A DNA stretch of 64,000 bases from Blastobasis lacticolella (lineage: Eukaryota > Arthropoda > Insecta > Lepidoptera > Blastobasidae). Location: positions 15,298,563 through 15,362,562 of the forward strand of contig LR990048.1 in the NCBI GenBank assembly GCA_905147135.1, written 5' to 3'. Within the stretch, counting starts at the first letter, position 1; the number at the start of each line of letters is the position of its first letter. A program made the translations under genes and the position numbers. Below the pieces are notes generated by a model. It made no database searches, was not told where the DNA came from, and saw nothing but the letters and a program-made list of their open reading frames with translations. This document shows, in pieces, positions 24,273 through 36,080 of the stretch.

Positions 24273-25571
24273 TTATTGAGGAGGCTCCTGTTTCAGGATT
24301 CGCTCGTATAATTTATCTACATCCCTTGCCGAATACTCCCACATATTCACCCATAAACTCTTGGGATTTACAGCTAAAGTTAAAGCAGAGATTGGTTTAG
24401 GACAATTGTAATGAGCTTTGCTCACAATATTATGCTTATTTTTCTTATCTGTACTGTATAACTGTTTACATATAAAACATTCGTAAGTATATAATGTATC
24501 TAAGGCATCTAATTGATACGGTCTTAATTCTATTTCGCTTAATAAATTCTTGTTCGTTATGAATCCTTTTATCTTATGTTCTAGATGTTGTTCGTACAAA
24601 CTATCGTTTTTCATTAGTTTATTTATATAATTGCTAAGGATCTTTGGCGTTGGATAGTCTTCCAGAAGAATCGCAGTCTTGTTGTTCGGTAACCAATCCT
24701 TGATTGATGGGGATCCGAAGTAAATTGGAATCGTACCGACACTTATAGCTCGCCACAATTTCTCGGTTACGTAGTCCTCACACACGCCATTCTCTATAGC
24801 TATGACGAACTTATATTTAGCTATGAAACTGAGGGTTTCGTCGTCATGTAGTTTGTTCAAATAGTCTATCTTTAAGGAATCCGGCAGCTGTTTATTGTTC
24901 AGGCATTCTCCGTAAGAATCAATATTAACAAACTTCATCAACTCCTTGACGTACTCTTCCCTTTCAGTTGAAGTATCGCAGTCTGATTGCAGAAACAATA
25001 TCGGAGATATTTCATTCAGTAACGCGTTTTTATCACTCGTTTTCACGTAGTAACGTTTACTCGTTAAATCGTCCAAGGATTTCATGTGAGCTAAAGGGAA
25101 TGGCACGTCGCTGAATCTGCTAAAGGTTGAAGAATAGTTGAAGAGATTTAGTACCTTCTCAAACATGAGCTCGGCTACATTTCTAGGCGACTCCTCGTGA
25201 AATATTGCCCAAATTACATGGTCCGGTCTTCTTGGAAGCGGCAGATCTTCGAAATTCATGCCGGACGCGTAGAATAAATACGCCCCAACATTTTTGGGTA
25301 TGTTACGGTCTTCATGATGGAAGAAATAACATCTTGAACCATCAGGGCATGTCTTTAGTTCAGAGGAGCTTCTTAGCCCACTGGACCACCAAACTACACC
25401 TGGATAGTGATTATGAAGGGATTTCTTCACACCTCCGCGCATAAGCTCGTCATTATCTTGTTCATTGTCATTTAAATAACGTATAATCACAAAAAATAAT
25501 GCAGCAGCAAATACCCATAAGAAAGAGTTCAGTCTTAGTTTTAAAAGTAGTTTCAATGTCATGGCACACAT
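24273..25571 (-). CDS. FUT10/11: Fucosyltransferase of the FUT10/FUT11 type (single exon)
   Basis: A GT10-family enzyme that transfers fucose from GDP-fucose; vertebrate FUT10 and FUT11 act in the ER or Golgi and have recently been linked to O-fucosylation of EMI domains. The protein is about 433 aa: a short cytoplasmic end, one signal-anchor (LNSFLWVFAAALFFVIIRYL), then a luminal domain. VVWWSSGL, HEESPRN, NYSSTFSRFSDVPF and VDSYGECLNN mark the FUT10/11 branch. The donor-binding motif FVIAIENGVCEDYVTEKLW lies near residues 254-272, followed by IYFGSPSIKDWLPN, and the YECFICKQLY cysteine block is near the C-terminus. The longer open frame begins with GTG at 25575-25577. I take the ATG at 25569-25571 as start; the ATG at 25560-25562 would lose three residues only. 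No breaks; no introns seen. Confidence 0.95.
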   Translation of the reverse strand: MCAMTLKLLLKLRLNSFLWVFAAALFFVIIRYLNDNEQDNDELMRGGVKKSLHNHYPGVVWWSSGLRSSSELKTCPDGSRCYFFHHEDRNIPKNVGAYLFYASGMNFEDLPLPRRPDHVIWAIFHEESPRNVAELMFEKVLNLFNYSSTFSRFSDVPFPLAHMKSLDDLTSKRYYVKTSDKNALLNEISPILFLQSDCDTSTEREEYVKELMKFVNIDSYGECLNNKQLPDSLKIDYLNKLHDDETLSFIAKYKFVIAIENGVCEDYVTEKLWRAISVGTIPIYFGSPSIKDWLPNNKTAILLEDYPTPKILSNYINKLMKNDSLYEQHLEHKIKGFITNKNLLSEIELRPYQLDALDTLYTYECFICKQLYSTDKKNKHNIVSKAHYNCPKPISALTLAVNPKSLWVNMWEYSARDVDKLYERILKQEPPQ

Positions 25572-25577
25572 TTGCAC

Positions 25578-26050
25578 ATTATTAAAGGATTCAGAAATTT
25601 AATATTAGGCTTGTATCTTGATTCAATCATAGGTATAGTGCAAGCCAGTAGGTTCCGGTAGGAGACAGTGTGGTGACATCAATTTACTGTCGCAAGCCTA
25701 GTCACTGCATTATTGCCACCACCATTACTTTGTTAGTCTCTTGTCTCGCAAGATTACAAACTATCGAAAAATCGTGACCTGCAACAAAGTTTTACAATAT
25801 ACAGATTTACAAAACATTTACAATTCGAATAAACACATTAAAAAACAATACTCAACAGCGTTAGGTTTTGTTTCGGTTAGGCTAGTGTTGTGACAAAGCT
25901 TCTTACTTATAAAATATCAGATGCAGTCTTATTTATGACGTTGAATTACTTGTTATATCCCAAAAATACTCGTATGCTATTTGTGCATTCATTATCATCG
26001 TAATTATTTCAAATAAAATTATGGTGAACGAAAGAGAGGAGGATGAATGT
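25578..26050. other. Upstream flank of the fucosyltransferase gene
   Basis: AT-rich; presumably contains its promoter and 5' UTR, but I see no clear TATA box or initiator that can be assigned. No ORF. Confidence 0.4.
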
Positions 26051-26313
26051 TAGGTAGAGCTCGTCTAGTTTAAAATGACGCGCCCCACTATCGCATTAAC
26101 GCACACAAGCAAGTTTAAAATATGGACGCAATACATATACAAATGCCGTTGTAATTGGTCATTCAGTTGCCGGTAAGATTCAAACGTAGGAGAACGCGTC
26201 GTTCATTGGCTCCCACACAGATGAAGTGTCGTTATCAATATTTGCACTCACACATCGAAATCACCTAACTAAGTAGTAGGGCGCGTCATTTTAGACTAGA
26301 CGAGCTCTACCTA
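26051..26313. mobile_element. MITE with about 35-bp terminal inverted repeats, copy 2
   Basis: Opposite orientation to 20807-21066 and closely similar over the full length, including tcggttt-free interior blocks such as ATGCCGTTGTAATTGGTCATT. Two similar copies 5 kb apart suggest recent activity of an unseen autonomous partner. Confidence 0.85.
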
Positions 26314-29089
26314 GGTAGATGCTAATGTGGAGCAAGTGAAGGACTTTGTGTATCTGGGATTTGTATGATAACGAGGATTCCCTACAGGGAATGTCAATGG
26401 TGCTTTGCACACACGGCAGTGAGCCAGTGACTACCCAAGTGGTATCTATCACGAAAGGCATGAAATGATGGTGGGGCATCGCTTTGTATGGAAGGGAATG
26501 TTATGTACAGAAGAAACATCGAATAAATGCGGTGAAAAAAGTGACTATAAGTTGACAAAAGTAGCGTATATTCCAGATCCAAATCTCGCTAATTTAATCC
26601 AAATTAATTCATCATTTATTTCACACACAAAAAACAAAAATCGACAGGCGCGCCATCACCTGCGTGAGTGCATAACATAAAGCAAATGAAGCCTTTTTGG
26701 AGAGCATGTAGCTTGTAAAATCTATTGAGAATAGTTGCAGGGAATTGTCAAAACCCCCTATGTACTTATAGGTACACCGTGGGCCAGAGTATCCCGAAAA
26801 ATTAAACCACGTATTTGTGACGATGTTTTAAGTAAATAAAGATATTAGAACATATATCCAATTGCGTAATTTTAACTTAGCTAGTTTTTGGAACAATATA
26901 AATCCTTGTAAACAAATCCCTAGTCGAGGGAGTAACCCGACTTCATATTATTGCAGACATTTTAGTGACTTGATGGCTTTACGGTTAGAAGCTTAAGTAG
27001 TTTTATTTATTTAACAGGTTGCACACAGTAAAATACATAGAGAAACATCATACATATGTATAGATGACACAACAGGCACTACTTATTTTTTAAACAAATT
27101 TCTTCCAGCAAGCCTACTAACAGTTAGGCAATAGGTAATTAGGTCAAGTAATATCATACTGACCAATAAACCTTGCAGTTTCTGTGTAATAACATTTATA
27201 AACGGTTACGTTACATTAATTAGGGATTGTATCACTGGAGATTTTTCAACTAGTAAATTTTATAAAAATAATGAATGTCTTGAAAAGTAAGCGTTTCCTG
27301 AGGGCTTACCATGAGCTCTTCTAGCAGGACCTAAACAGAACCTGCCCTGCTTATTTGTACCTTAACATTTAGCAGGCTTGCCGGCATGTCACAAAAACAA
27401 TAAAGTTCTTTAACTGTTCACCAAAATTTATTTATTGAGAATCGTACCATGATGCTGAATTTGACAGCAGCAAAACGCCTATTGCGCGGTTGTAATGTTA
27501 AATAACGCAATCATTAAAAAGTTGCTGTCCGATAATGTGTTTCAATATTTAGTACTTCTGAAGGGTACTTCTGCTGATAACACTGTCTACTATTGTTTTA
27601 TGTACAGTGGGAAAGAGAAAAATTGATAGAGCTATCTCGTGCATAATAATTGACAGCTTAACTATAATTATCCCTATGACGCGAGTTACGCGATGCGACG
27701 CAGGTAGGTGTGAGGTAGGTGCAGGGTAGGGGTCGCAATATCAGTATTCCCAAAACTGGGACTTTCGGTAATAAGATGAGATCAATACCGAAATCCCCGT
27801 ATTTTCGGGATTTGGAGAAGTTGCTAGTAATCTATTATAAACTTTTAGTTTTTATATTCTTTATTGAATAAAAGTCATAGACAGACTTAAAAAGTTAGAG
27901 GATTTCATACAAACATAAGTGGTACCCAAACCATTATTTCCACCCTCATGAGGCACAGTGTCGTCAAGTTACGGTAAATGCCCGGGTATATCTATCTATC
28001 TAAGTGACGATGCGACCGAAGATGGAGCATGCCTGTCTAGGAACAGATTATTCGTACTAAAACTCAAGACACCTGGGGGAAACCAGAGGGGGATACCTCA
28101 ATAAAGATATTTTTTTTTGTTTTTCTGTAATAATTATCTCGAAAATGGTACGTCATACAAAAATATGGTCCCAAATATTATAACTTAGTAACCTGATCAG
28201 GCAGGATAATAATTCCTGAACAGACAGGCAGTTGGAACAACTGATATGTCTGTATCTTACTTTCCTCAGTCTTTTGTTTTGGGTCATTTTAATAAGGGAC
28301 TCGACGGGTTGAAGGAGAAAGCATAATTGGAATATAACCAGTAAACATTATAAAATAAAACACTTGTAACAATAATCTCACCAATGTTTCCAGATGGAAT
28401 ATGTCTTATCATTTCACTGAGTTTCGTTGTAAAAAACTTCTACTCAACGGGGCTGACATAGCGGCGGCGTAGGCGGATTTATCACAAATAATTACAATTT
28501 TATTTATTTATTTATTAGGTTATAGACGAGCAGCATTGTTGCTGATGTGTCTATATCACACAGTGTTGAAAGTTATTTTAAATCAAGTAGAGACAGTTTG
28601 TTTGACTTCAACCACTCGTCCAGTCTGTTCTTGAAGGAATTCACTGACACAGCTGTCACAACATTACACCAATTTAAATACGTTATTCATACATTTAAAA
28701 CAAATCCACAAAGGCGATCAACAAATCACAAACAATAAATAACACAGAAACAGCTGATTGGATGTCACACTGACAGATCTGCACTGACACCAACATAACG
28801 AAAATAACGTTTCTTTGTACGCAAAAGGATGAGAACATATACAGCCACCAGATCTATTGTAATTATAATAAATAACGCCTTCTATTGTCAGCTTTAGAAA
28901 ATAACAGTTTATCGAATTGAAAGGATAGTTTCAAAAATTTCTTGTATGTCTGTACGTAACTTTCACCTGTGTGACTCGGACGGATTTCAATGAAATTTGG
29001 TGTACCTGGATTAACATTTAGGATAATTTTTTACCCATTATTTCCACGACAGAAAGCTCCGGGGCTCATCTAATTAACAACACCAATAA
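26314..29089. other. Gene-poor spacer
   Basis: I find no credible gene. Short direct (TTTATTTATTTATT at 28500) and A/T-rich tracts are present, and a LINE-tail trace (gatggagcatgcctgtctag at 28021, inverted) matches the 3' end family at 16825. Otherwise nothing recognisable. Confidence 0.45.
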
Positions 29090-29770
29090 CTTAAAAAATA
29101 TTTTATCTACAGCCATAGCGTAATGTTACAATTACGTACTCGGAAACAGTCGTTTAAGGATAAACTTTATTCACGCCAGTCTATCAAGTTTAAAAAAATA
29201 CTTTACTATACAGCATATATTTTCATTACAGGTGTAACATAAAATAACATCATTTTTTTGTCTAGCGCGGGCTCGCGAGATGTAGACTGAATACCGAAAT
29301 AAGTTATCAAATTCAAAATTCAAACTTTCCTATTTACGTTAGTGATTGTATATAAAATGGAATTATTTCCCCGCTAAACAGACTATTTTTTCTGTAATTG
29401 TTGTTATTTGTGTATGTGAATGTGTTTTCTTGTTCGAAACAAATAAATAGATAAATGTGAAAGTAGTGAAGTGAATTTCCCGCCGGTTGATATCCTCGAT
29501 GCGTAAGTACAACAGATCTGACTCGCAGAAAATTAGAGAAAATTATAGGTACGAAACACAAGAACATGTTATAAAACTAAACAATCGTAGGATAAATAGA
29601 CACTCACGTTGTAATGTCTTCTTCTTATCGAGTCGATGGACTAAACTCCGACTTACACTTTATTCGCCCAGTAGTTTTAACTGGCCTCGAACAATTCCTC
29701 AATTATACAAGTTGTAAGTATATGTTTTAATACCCCCTTTTGTATGCGAGTTGCATAAACTATTATCAAA
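29090..29770. repeat. Dispersed repeat, copy 2
   Basis: Matches 130-960 with a single copy of the first block. Shares TTCACGCCAGTC, GGTTGATATCCTCGATGCGT and TTTAATACCCCCTTTTGTAT. No coding frame. Confidence 0.6.
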
Positions 29771-29894
29771 CAATTTCGATGTGCGGAGAATTCAGTTGCG
29801 CATCATGTTCCTCATTGCAGCAGCACCGCCGATCTCCAAGAGCACGATACCACCCTCTGGAATGACGTCACAGCATATCCGAAATGCATGTTCT

Positions 29895-30146
29895 CTAGAG
29901 ACCTATATAGACGTGGAGACGTAAATACGCTGAGAACTCAGGCGTAATCACGCCTGATGATTCACGCCAAGAGAATCCTCTTTGTGTGTAAGTTTCTAAA
30001 ACGCGAGACGATGCATGACGATCAACGCTCAGTCGTGCTTCACGATCCGAATAGTTTTCAGCGGAGCGAGATGCAGCCTGATGTTCTCGAACATAAAGTC
30101 TTGCCTGACGGTCGTCATTAGATTCTTGGAATCTAATAATCCTCAA
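29895..30146 (-). pseudogene. Fragment of an arginine-rich repeat domain (Helitron helicase type)
   Basis: An 83-residue minus-strand frame with repeats such as NDDRQARLYVREHQAASRSA and YSDREARLSVDRHASSR. Similar RQARL...ASRAAET repeats are known N-terminal to Helitron PIF1-like helicases in insects. No helicase motif is here, so it is most likely a stray piece. Confidence 0.45.
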
Positions 30147-30172
30147 TCATTTAGCTGCTTCAGAATATTGTG

Positions 30173-30515
30173 AGGAGCGTCGGTGGCCGAGTGGTTACGT
30201 TACCCGATTCATAAGCGAGAGGTACCGGGTTTGAATTACACTGCAGCCATGTAACAATGATCCTTTTCTGAGTTATGTACCTAGATTAGTTGGATACAAA
30301 TCGATGTTGTTACGATGAGGGAAAATATCGTGATGATACCTGCACATTTAGGCGACTGAATGTATAACCAGAATCCAATCTGGTCAAGCTCCCCTGGTAG
30401 CAGGGTCACGGAGGTCAGACGGCAGTCGCCCCACTATAATTACCTGATCTGCCAATTCCAGGATCATGGCCAAGGCGGACCCCGGGCCCTCATGCGCGAG
30501 AGCATATTCAGGACA
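30173..30515 (+). repeat. SINE family 1, nearly full length
   Basis: Best-preserved plus-strand copy: head GCGTCGGTGGCCGAGTGGTT (A box), B box degraded to GGGTTTGAATTAC, body and 3' block GCGGACCCCGGGCCCTCATG. Confidence 0.8.
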
Positions 30516-30599
30516 TTAACACAAAGATAATGAAAATATTGCAAAAGATTTTACCTTTTACTAGGCATGGTTATTAGTGTTAAGAGAAATACAATAATT

Positions 30600-31110
30600 T
30601 CAAATAAGTAAAAGCTTATTACGCTAAACAACTTTTGCCGTTGTAGTGTAGATCTTTGATGTTTATCACGCTAAACAACTTGGTGCCATTTCCATATATG
30701 TTATAGCGTAGGATATTTTTCGACTTTTAACTTTAATTTTCAACCGACAGACGGTTTTCAACCTTGATTTTTTAGAAAGATAGTGAATTATTTCATGCCG
30801 AAAATCAAAATTGGAAACCATTCGATTCGAGACGAGCGGTTCAAAAATAGGGCCCGTCTCTTAGAGTTCCACATCAGATGTTATAGATCTCTAAATTTAA
30901 TACGTTATCACGCTGAACAACTTCTGCTAAGGCACCATTTTTATATATTATGTTATAGTGAAGCTGGTCTCTTACAGTTCCACATCAGATGTTCGAGATC
31001 TTACATTTTCAAACGACAACAGAAAATACTCATCAGGCTGAATAACTTTAGCTAGCTAGCGCCATTTCCATATTTCTTATTCTTTCTACATCAAGTGTTC
31101 CAGTTTCTAA
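30600..31110 (+). repeat. Internally repetitive segment
   Basis: A unit containing cacgctaaacaact and a following ccacatcagatgtt block occurs several times in about 130-bp spacing. A related stretch (cgatcggttttcaattttga, inverted) is at 63850-63935. The 90-codon frame over it is not convincing as a gene. Confidence 0.45.
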
Positions 31111-31504
31111 AAACCCTATATGTTGCCCAGGCTTAATAGCTATACCTACAACAAATAAGTTTCATTTAAAACAGTCCAGTAGTTCCAGAGATTAGCGTGT
31201 AAAACAGACAATGTTTTTTGTAAATATAGTTTTTTTTTTTAACTTTTTTGCACTAAAAATAATACAATTGGCGGACTTAAAGCCATCAAGGCTTTATCTA
31301 CTAGTCAACCAGTAGGCCATGCGTAAAGCGAAAGAGTAGGTGCCAAAAGCGGAACAGAGAGCAAGTATATTTAGTTAACTAATAATACAAAATATGGTAA
31401 TAAATAAAATATGATATACCATAACCCCACAATAAATACAATACGATACAAATAATGTACCTATCATAAATACTATAGATACATATACTATATCAACACA
31501 TATA

Positions 31505-32985
31505 CTATTTACTGTTAGGCCTTTTATCTATAAAGAATTTCTTCACTAGCTTTTTGAAGGTAAAGCGATTTTGTGATTTTCGGACATCCTCAGGAATTTC
31601 ATTCCAGAGACGCGCTGCCTGGACTGCAAATGCATGGCTGTAGAAATTAGTGCGATGAGGTGGAATGTCCAGACGCAAATTGCTGGAGGAACGTAGATCA
31701 CGGTCATGTGCTGCATGTAAAAAGTTGAATTGTTCTCTTAAATAACCCGGCAAGGAAGGATTGTCAAGAATGGAAAAAAGTGTTGAGAGGATACGAGACT
31801 TCCTTCTCTCGCAGATGGTTAGCCAACCTAGCTTTTCCCTGTATTCAGAAATGTGGTCATACTTCCGAAGCCCGAAGATAAATCGAATACAGTTGTTCAG
31901 TAGGCGCTCAAGCTTGTTGAGGTAGGCTTCGTTCACGTCAAGGTAACACACGTCTGCGTAGTCTAAGATGGGCAAGACTACGGTCTGCATCAGTAGTATT
32001 TTGGTTTTTATTGGTAAGAAAAACATGAAACGATGCAACGCACGCAGAGTACCCGTGACCTTTTTGCCTACCTCGGCCACCTGAACGTTCCAGCTAAGCG
32101 ATTGGTCTATTTGGAGCCCCAGGTTCTTTACATCCGAAGTGAATGGAATAGGAACACCATCATATAAAATCGGATTGAGGGAACTGACGTCAATTTTTCC
32201 CAAGATACGTGTGCTGCCAAGAATTATAGTCTGGCATTTGTTTGGGTTAACGGCAATACCGAAACTACAGGACCAGTCGTAAATTCTACCCAAGTCGCCA
32301 TTCAGTTTACTTATGGCGCCCGCCAGATCATTTCTCTCGCACTGGACGTATAACTGCAAGTCATCGGCATAAAGATGGTACGAGCAGGACAGATTGGAGG
32401 TTATCACATTTATAAAAAAGAAAATAATAAAGGAGAGAGTAATCCGCCTTGCGGTACGCCGGCAGACAGATTGCACCACTCAGAACATGTCTGCCCAAGA
32501 CGAACTAGTTGCTGGCGGCCACGAAGATAACTTGAAAACCAGTCCAAAGCTGAAGATGAGATTCGAAAGTGGGATAATATGGACAGGAGGATATCATGAT
32601 CTACTGTGTTAAAGGCGTTTGAAAAATCTATGAGAGCAAGGATGGTTACCTTAGTGTCCTCCATTCCTCTCCTAATATCATCAGTGACCTTCAATAAGGC
32701 AGTGGTCGTACTGTGCGCAGGTCGAAAGCCCGACTGATACTGGCTTAGAATATTGTGTTTATGAATAAATTCAGAGAGCTGTTTGTGCGCAACGGCCTCT
32801 AGAACCTTCGACAGGGAAGGTAGGATAGAGATAGGGCGGAAATGACTGGGAAGGGACGGACGTGGGACCTTAGGAAGTTTACGAACATAGGCTTTCCACC
32901 ACAAGGTGGGGATTGTCCAGTTGATAATGAGAAATTGATGATATGGGTGACTGCTGGTAGTATACCAGCTGGTATTCAATGTACA
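31505..32985 (-). mobile_element. CR1/jockey-like LINE, 5' truncated, one frameshift
   Basis: Reverse transcriptase in two overlapping frames (32979-32410 and 32479-31505). The first has FRPISILPSLSKVLE, a FSNAFNTVDH catalytic block and AGVPQGGLLSPLLF. The frameshift lies in an A/T run near 32415-32430, just before YHLYADDLQLYVQ, the YADD catalytic motif. The second frame runs to KKFFIDKRPNSK and a stop at 31505. The endonuclease and ORF1 are missing. Dead by truncation and frameshift. Confidence 0.85.
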
Positions 32986-33499
32986 GACACACTTTTTTAC
33001 GGTTTTATTATATGTAGCTATATAGATGTATAAATTTTTGATATACCTACTGAAGCTTTCGGATGAGGTAGATCGGTATTGGCTAAGTTACAGCGTTTTT
33101 AATTGGTAAAGATTCGTCAGGAGAATGTAGAGTTCAAGACGAGAGGCACTAATCTTACCTAACTTTCTAGAGAATGTGATCTAAATCATGAATCAATCGA
33201 TATCATCCATCATAGTTAGGTTCACTACATTCAGTAATTCAGTACTTCAGTTCAAGCACATTCATAAGCAAGAGGGCATCCAAATCTAGCCCGGTAGTTT
33301 CGAGAAGGCTCGTCCCTAAAGAGGTTGTGTGGGCCCGATGGCAGTCGTCGCACACAAATATACAGTTACCACATATCACTGGATTCTGGTAGTAAACCGC
33401 CTTCAATCTGAGCGAACCCTGGTTGGTAGATTTCGCTGGCTGCCGAGCCGGTATTTATCGCTGTGATAAGGAGAAACTCTGAATCTAAAAGTGTTCTTA
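32986..33499. other. Spacer before the small-membrane-protein array
   Basis: No gene or recognisable repeat apart from low-complexity stretches. Confidence 0.35.
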
Positions 33500-33509
33500 A
33501 AACGCTCGT

Positions 33510-34160
33510 TCCAGGAGAAAAATTATAGATATTGTCGAGTACTAGTCATTTCCTTTTAAGTACTAGTGATAAGCGAAGATTCCACCAGAAATGTACGACG
33601 ACTACTGTACTGTCTATGTATATACCTACTTACTATCATTTCTCTTTCGGAACTAGAGTGTTCTAGGACGAATAGTTTCCGAGTTAGAATAACAGTTTCA
33701 AGTTTGAGAGCTGTCCAATTTTCCGGAGATTTCATTATCTGATCCTGTCCTGGTGAATATGAAGAGTATACTTACCCTTTCAAGCATCACGTCAGCCCTT
33801 ACCTACAAAGTTCTTTCTGACTAGGCACAGCTCCGTCTCCTAAATTCTTGATTCACCTTCATCATCAGTTCAGAGGCATGATATGATGGCTCCCAGACAC
33901 AAAAACCTTATTATATTCAATATGTGATAAACATACGATAAGATCCTATAGTTTATGAGGGTTTCCAGTTTTACAGGGTTTCTATCGCCAGATCCTGACC
34001 TGATCTAAATGGAACTGCCTCAGAAGCATACCCTTTCACACAAAAAAGAAATGATACCAGCTTAACCAAGCACTAGCGAAACTAAAAGCCAAAGAGTTTT
34101 ATGTACATAAGAAATGATTTAGGAGTCTTTGGAATGTACAAAATGACAAGGATCATGATT
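33510..34160. repeat. Segmental duplicate of 42580-43215
   Basis: Collinear similarity with 42580-43215: the starts share gagtactagtcatttccttt, the middles share AGTTTCAAGTTTGA and TTCATTA, and the ends share gccaaagagttt and actgacaagg-like text. Non-coding in both places. It lies 3'-ward of a membrane-protein exon in each unit, indicating that gene plus flank was copied together. Confidence 0.75.
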
Positions 34161-34239
34161 CAAGGTTCAAGGATAATATTTTCATCTTCATTCCGTGGTT
34201 ATTAGCGGGATTACAACAGCTAATAAGTATAAGATATTC

Positions 34240-34330
34240 AGTCACCTGAATATGCAGGCTTCACGATGTTTCCCCTCACCGTAAGAGCATCGGTTATTGT
34301 TTAAGTAATGTACATAACTAAAAAAGTATA
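34240..34330 (-). repeat. SINE family 1 fragment
   Basis: Body piece with CTCACCGTAAGAGCATCGGT just downstream of member A1. Confidence 0.65.
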
Positions 34331-34495
34331 TGGCTGCACTGGGGTATAGTATAGTGAAGTAGGGGTAGGTAAGCAATGTGAACTACTTACCTAGTTCTTT
34401 TAAGAAGCTACTGATGTAAGAACACCAAAACCAGATGATGCAAGTTAAATTTAGTTTATTGGAGTAGGTAGGTAGGCAGGACCTAAACAATTTTT

Positions 34496-34822
34496 TCATC
34501 TTTTGAACACGAGACAGCCAAATTCTTTTACTTGAAAATAAATGTCAAAGATCAGTGCTAGACACAAGTTTAAATAGAAGAGCATAAACCGCGTGCCGCA
34601 CGGACTGTGCATCAGGTAAGCCTCCACGATTGCCCCTATCGTTATCATGAGCAGGTTGAACACGAACAGCTGTTCCGCTTCATGTATGTCAGACACTTGG
34701 TTAGAAAGATACAGCACTATTAACAGAATTGGCATGATGACGGCATTAGTCGAGACCAAGCCGTTGCTCTCGGGCACATACAAAACATGGAATGGCATAT
34801 TGCATAATATCATTCCGCAAAT
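34496..34822 (-). CDS. Small multi-span membrane protein, last exon (array member A1)
   Basis: On the minus strand the exon begins after acceptor gttttag at 34822 in phase 0 (ICGMILCNMPF...) and ends TGA at 34496-34498; AATAAA follows near 34455. About 108 residues with hydrophobic spans around TNAVIMPILLIVLYLSNQ, FVFNLLMITIGAIVEAYLM and MLFYLNLCLALIFDIYFQ, and another span probably split by the intron at the start. Asn-Met-Pro, Asn-Gln after span 1 and YF.VKE.G at the end are shared with A2 and A3. Most diverged member of its subfamily. The 5' exon was not found. Family not recognised; location in a membrane is inferred from hydropathy only. Confidence 0.7.
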   Translation of the reverse strand: MCGMILCNMPFHVLYVPESNGLVSTNAVIMPILLIVLYLSNQVSDIHEAEQLFVFNLLMITIGAIVEAYLMHSPCGTRFMLFYLNLCLALIFDIYFQVKEFGCLVFKR

Positions 34823-35164
34823 CTAAAACGAATACACAGGGTTAGAGTTCTCGTTATGTTAAAAGAACGACAGTGGATGGAGATGTGTATGATGTACTTC
34901 ATACACCCAATTTGTTTTACTATTCATATGTTTCGTATGTCAAAAAACGGCCAGCATTCTTGAATGAATGAATGAAAAATTCTTTATTGCTTATACATAA
35001 AATAAAACAAAAAGAGAAAAAAAAAAGCAACCGGCGGCCTTATCGCTTAAAGCGATTTCTTCCAGGCAACCTTAGACATTTAGAAACAGGATTCAGGATT
35101 CTTGTTAGGGTAACCAGGCCTGTATGGATGTCGCACTTTTTTAAAAAGGCCCCATAAGTCACAC

Positions 35165-35505
35165 CACATTGGTGTTAATGTCTCGGTTGTGCTCTCGCGC
35201 TTAAGGGCCCGGGGTCCGGCTTGACTATGATCCAGAATTTGGCAGATCAGGTAATTACGATGGAGCAACTGCCATCTAACCCTCGTGACCCTGCTATAAG
35301 GGGAAGCCGACAAGATTGGACCATGGTTACACATTCAGTCGCCTGAATGTGCAGGTTTCATCACTATGTTTTCCCACATCGTAAGAGCATCGGTTAGTAT
35401 TCAGTACATAACTCAGAAAAGAGTAGTTGGTCGCAGTGGGATTCGAATCCGGTACCTCTCCCTTACGAGTCGGATACCTTAACCACTCGGCCACCGACGC
35501 TTCTA
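35165..35505 (-). repeat. SINE family 1, full length
   Basis: Minus-strand copy with 3' block GGGCCCGGGGTCCGGC and intact-looking head (inverted B box GGATTCGAATCC, then CTCGGCCACCGACGC). Confidence 0.8.
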
Positions 35506-36080
35506 AACCCATAAAAAAAGCGTTTAGTAAAATAGGTGCAGCCGGTCTAAAGTTATTCTCTAGGCAAATTGATTTCTTTTACAGGTTTGTTTTAATATGT
35601 AAGTCGCATAATAATTGAAAAATGAAATCACTGAATACTTTTTTACTATCTATAAAACTCATAACGCAGCAGTGAAAAATACGAGTGCCCACAAGATGAC
35701 AGTGGATACTGTTCTTCCTAAGGGCGTAGAAAGTGCTCCGACATGCCCGTCGGCGACTCGACATGCTCGACGGCCACAAAGTATAGCGACTGCCTGCGCC
35801 GACTACCCGTGCGGATAGTTACAATCAAAAGTATCGTCGGTCGACGTAGTGTCCAAACTCGTGAAAAATTATCCCGCCCTTTGACGTACTGTCACAAATT
35901 GTAAATTTCAATTTCACGCCTATAGACATACTGTCAGCGAACGTGTTAAAACGTGAAAAGAACGTAACAAATAAGCATGAAGTAAAATTATGAATGACAC
36001 TTTATTTATTACAGACGTAAATTATTAGCTAAATTATACGATACTTTTTAATTGATCGATTTTATGATAATTATATTATA

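Noticed and set aside
24273..25577. Fucosyltransferase starting at the first codon of the open frame
   Set aside because: That codon (25575-25577) is GTG; ATG at 25569-25571 is six bases further and fits a normal type II membrane start.
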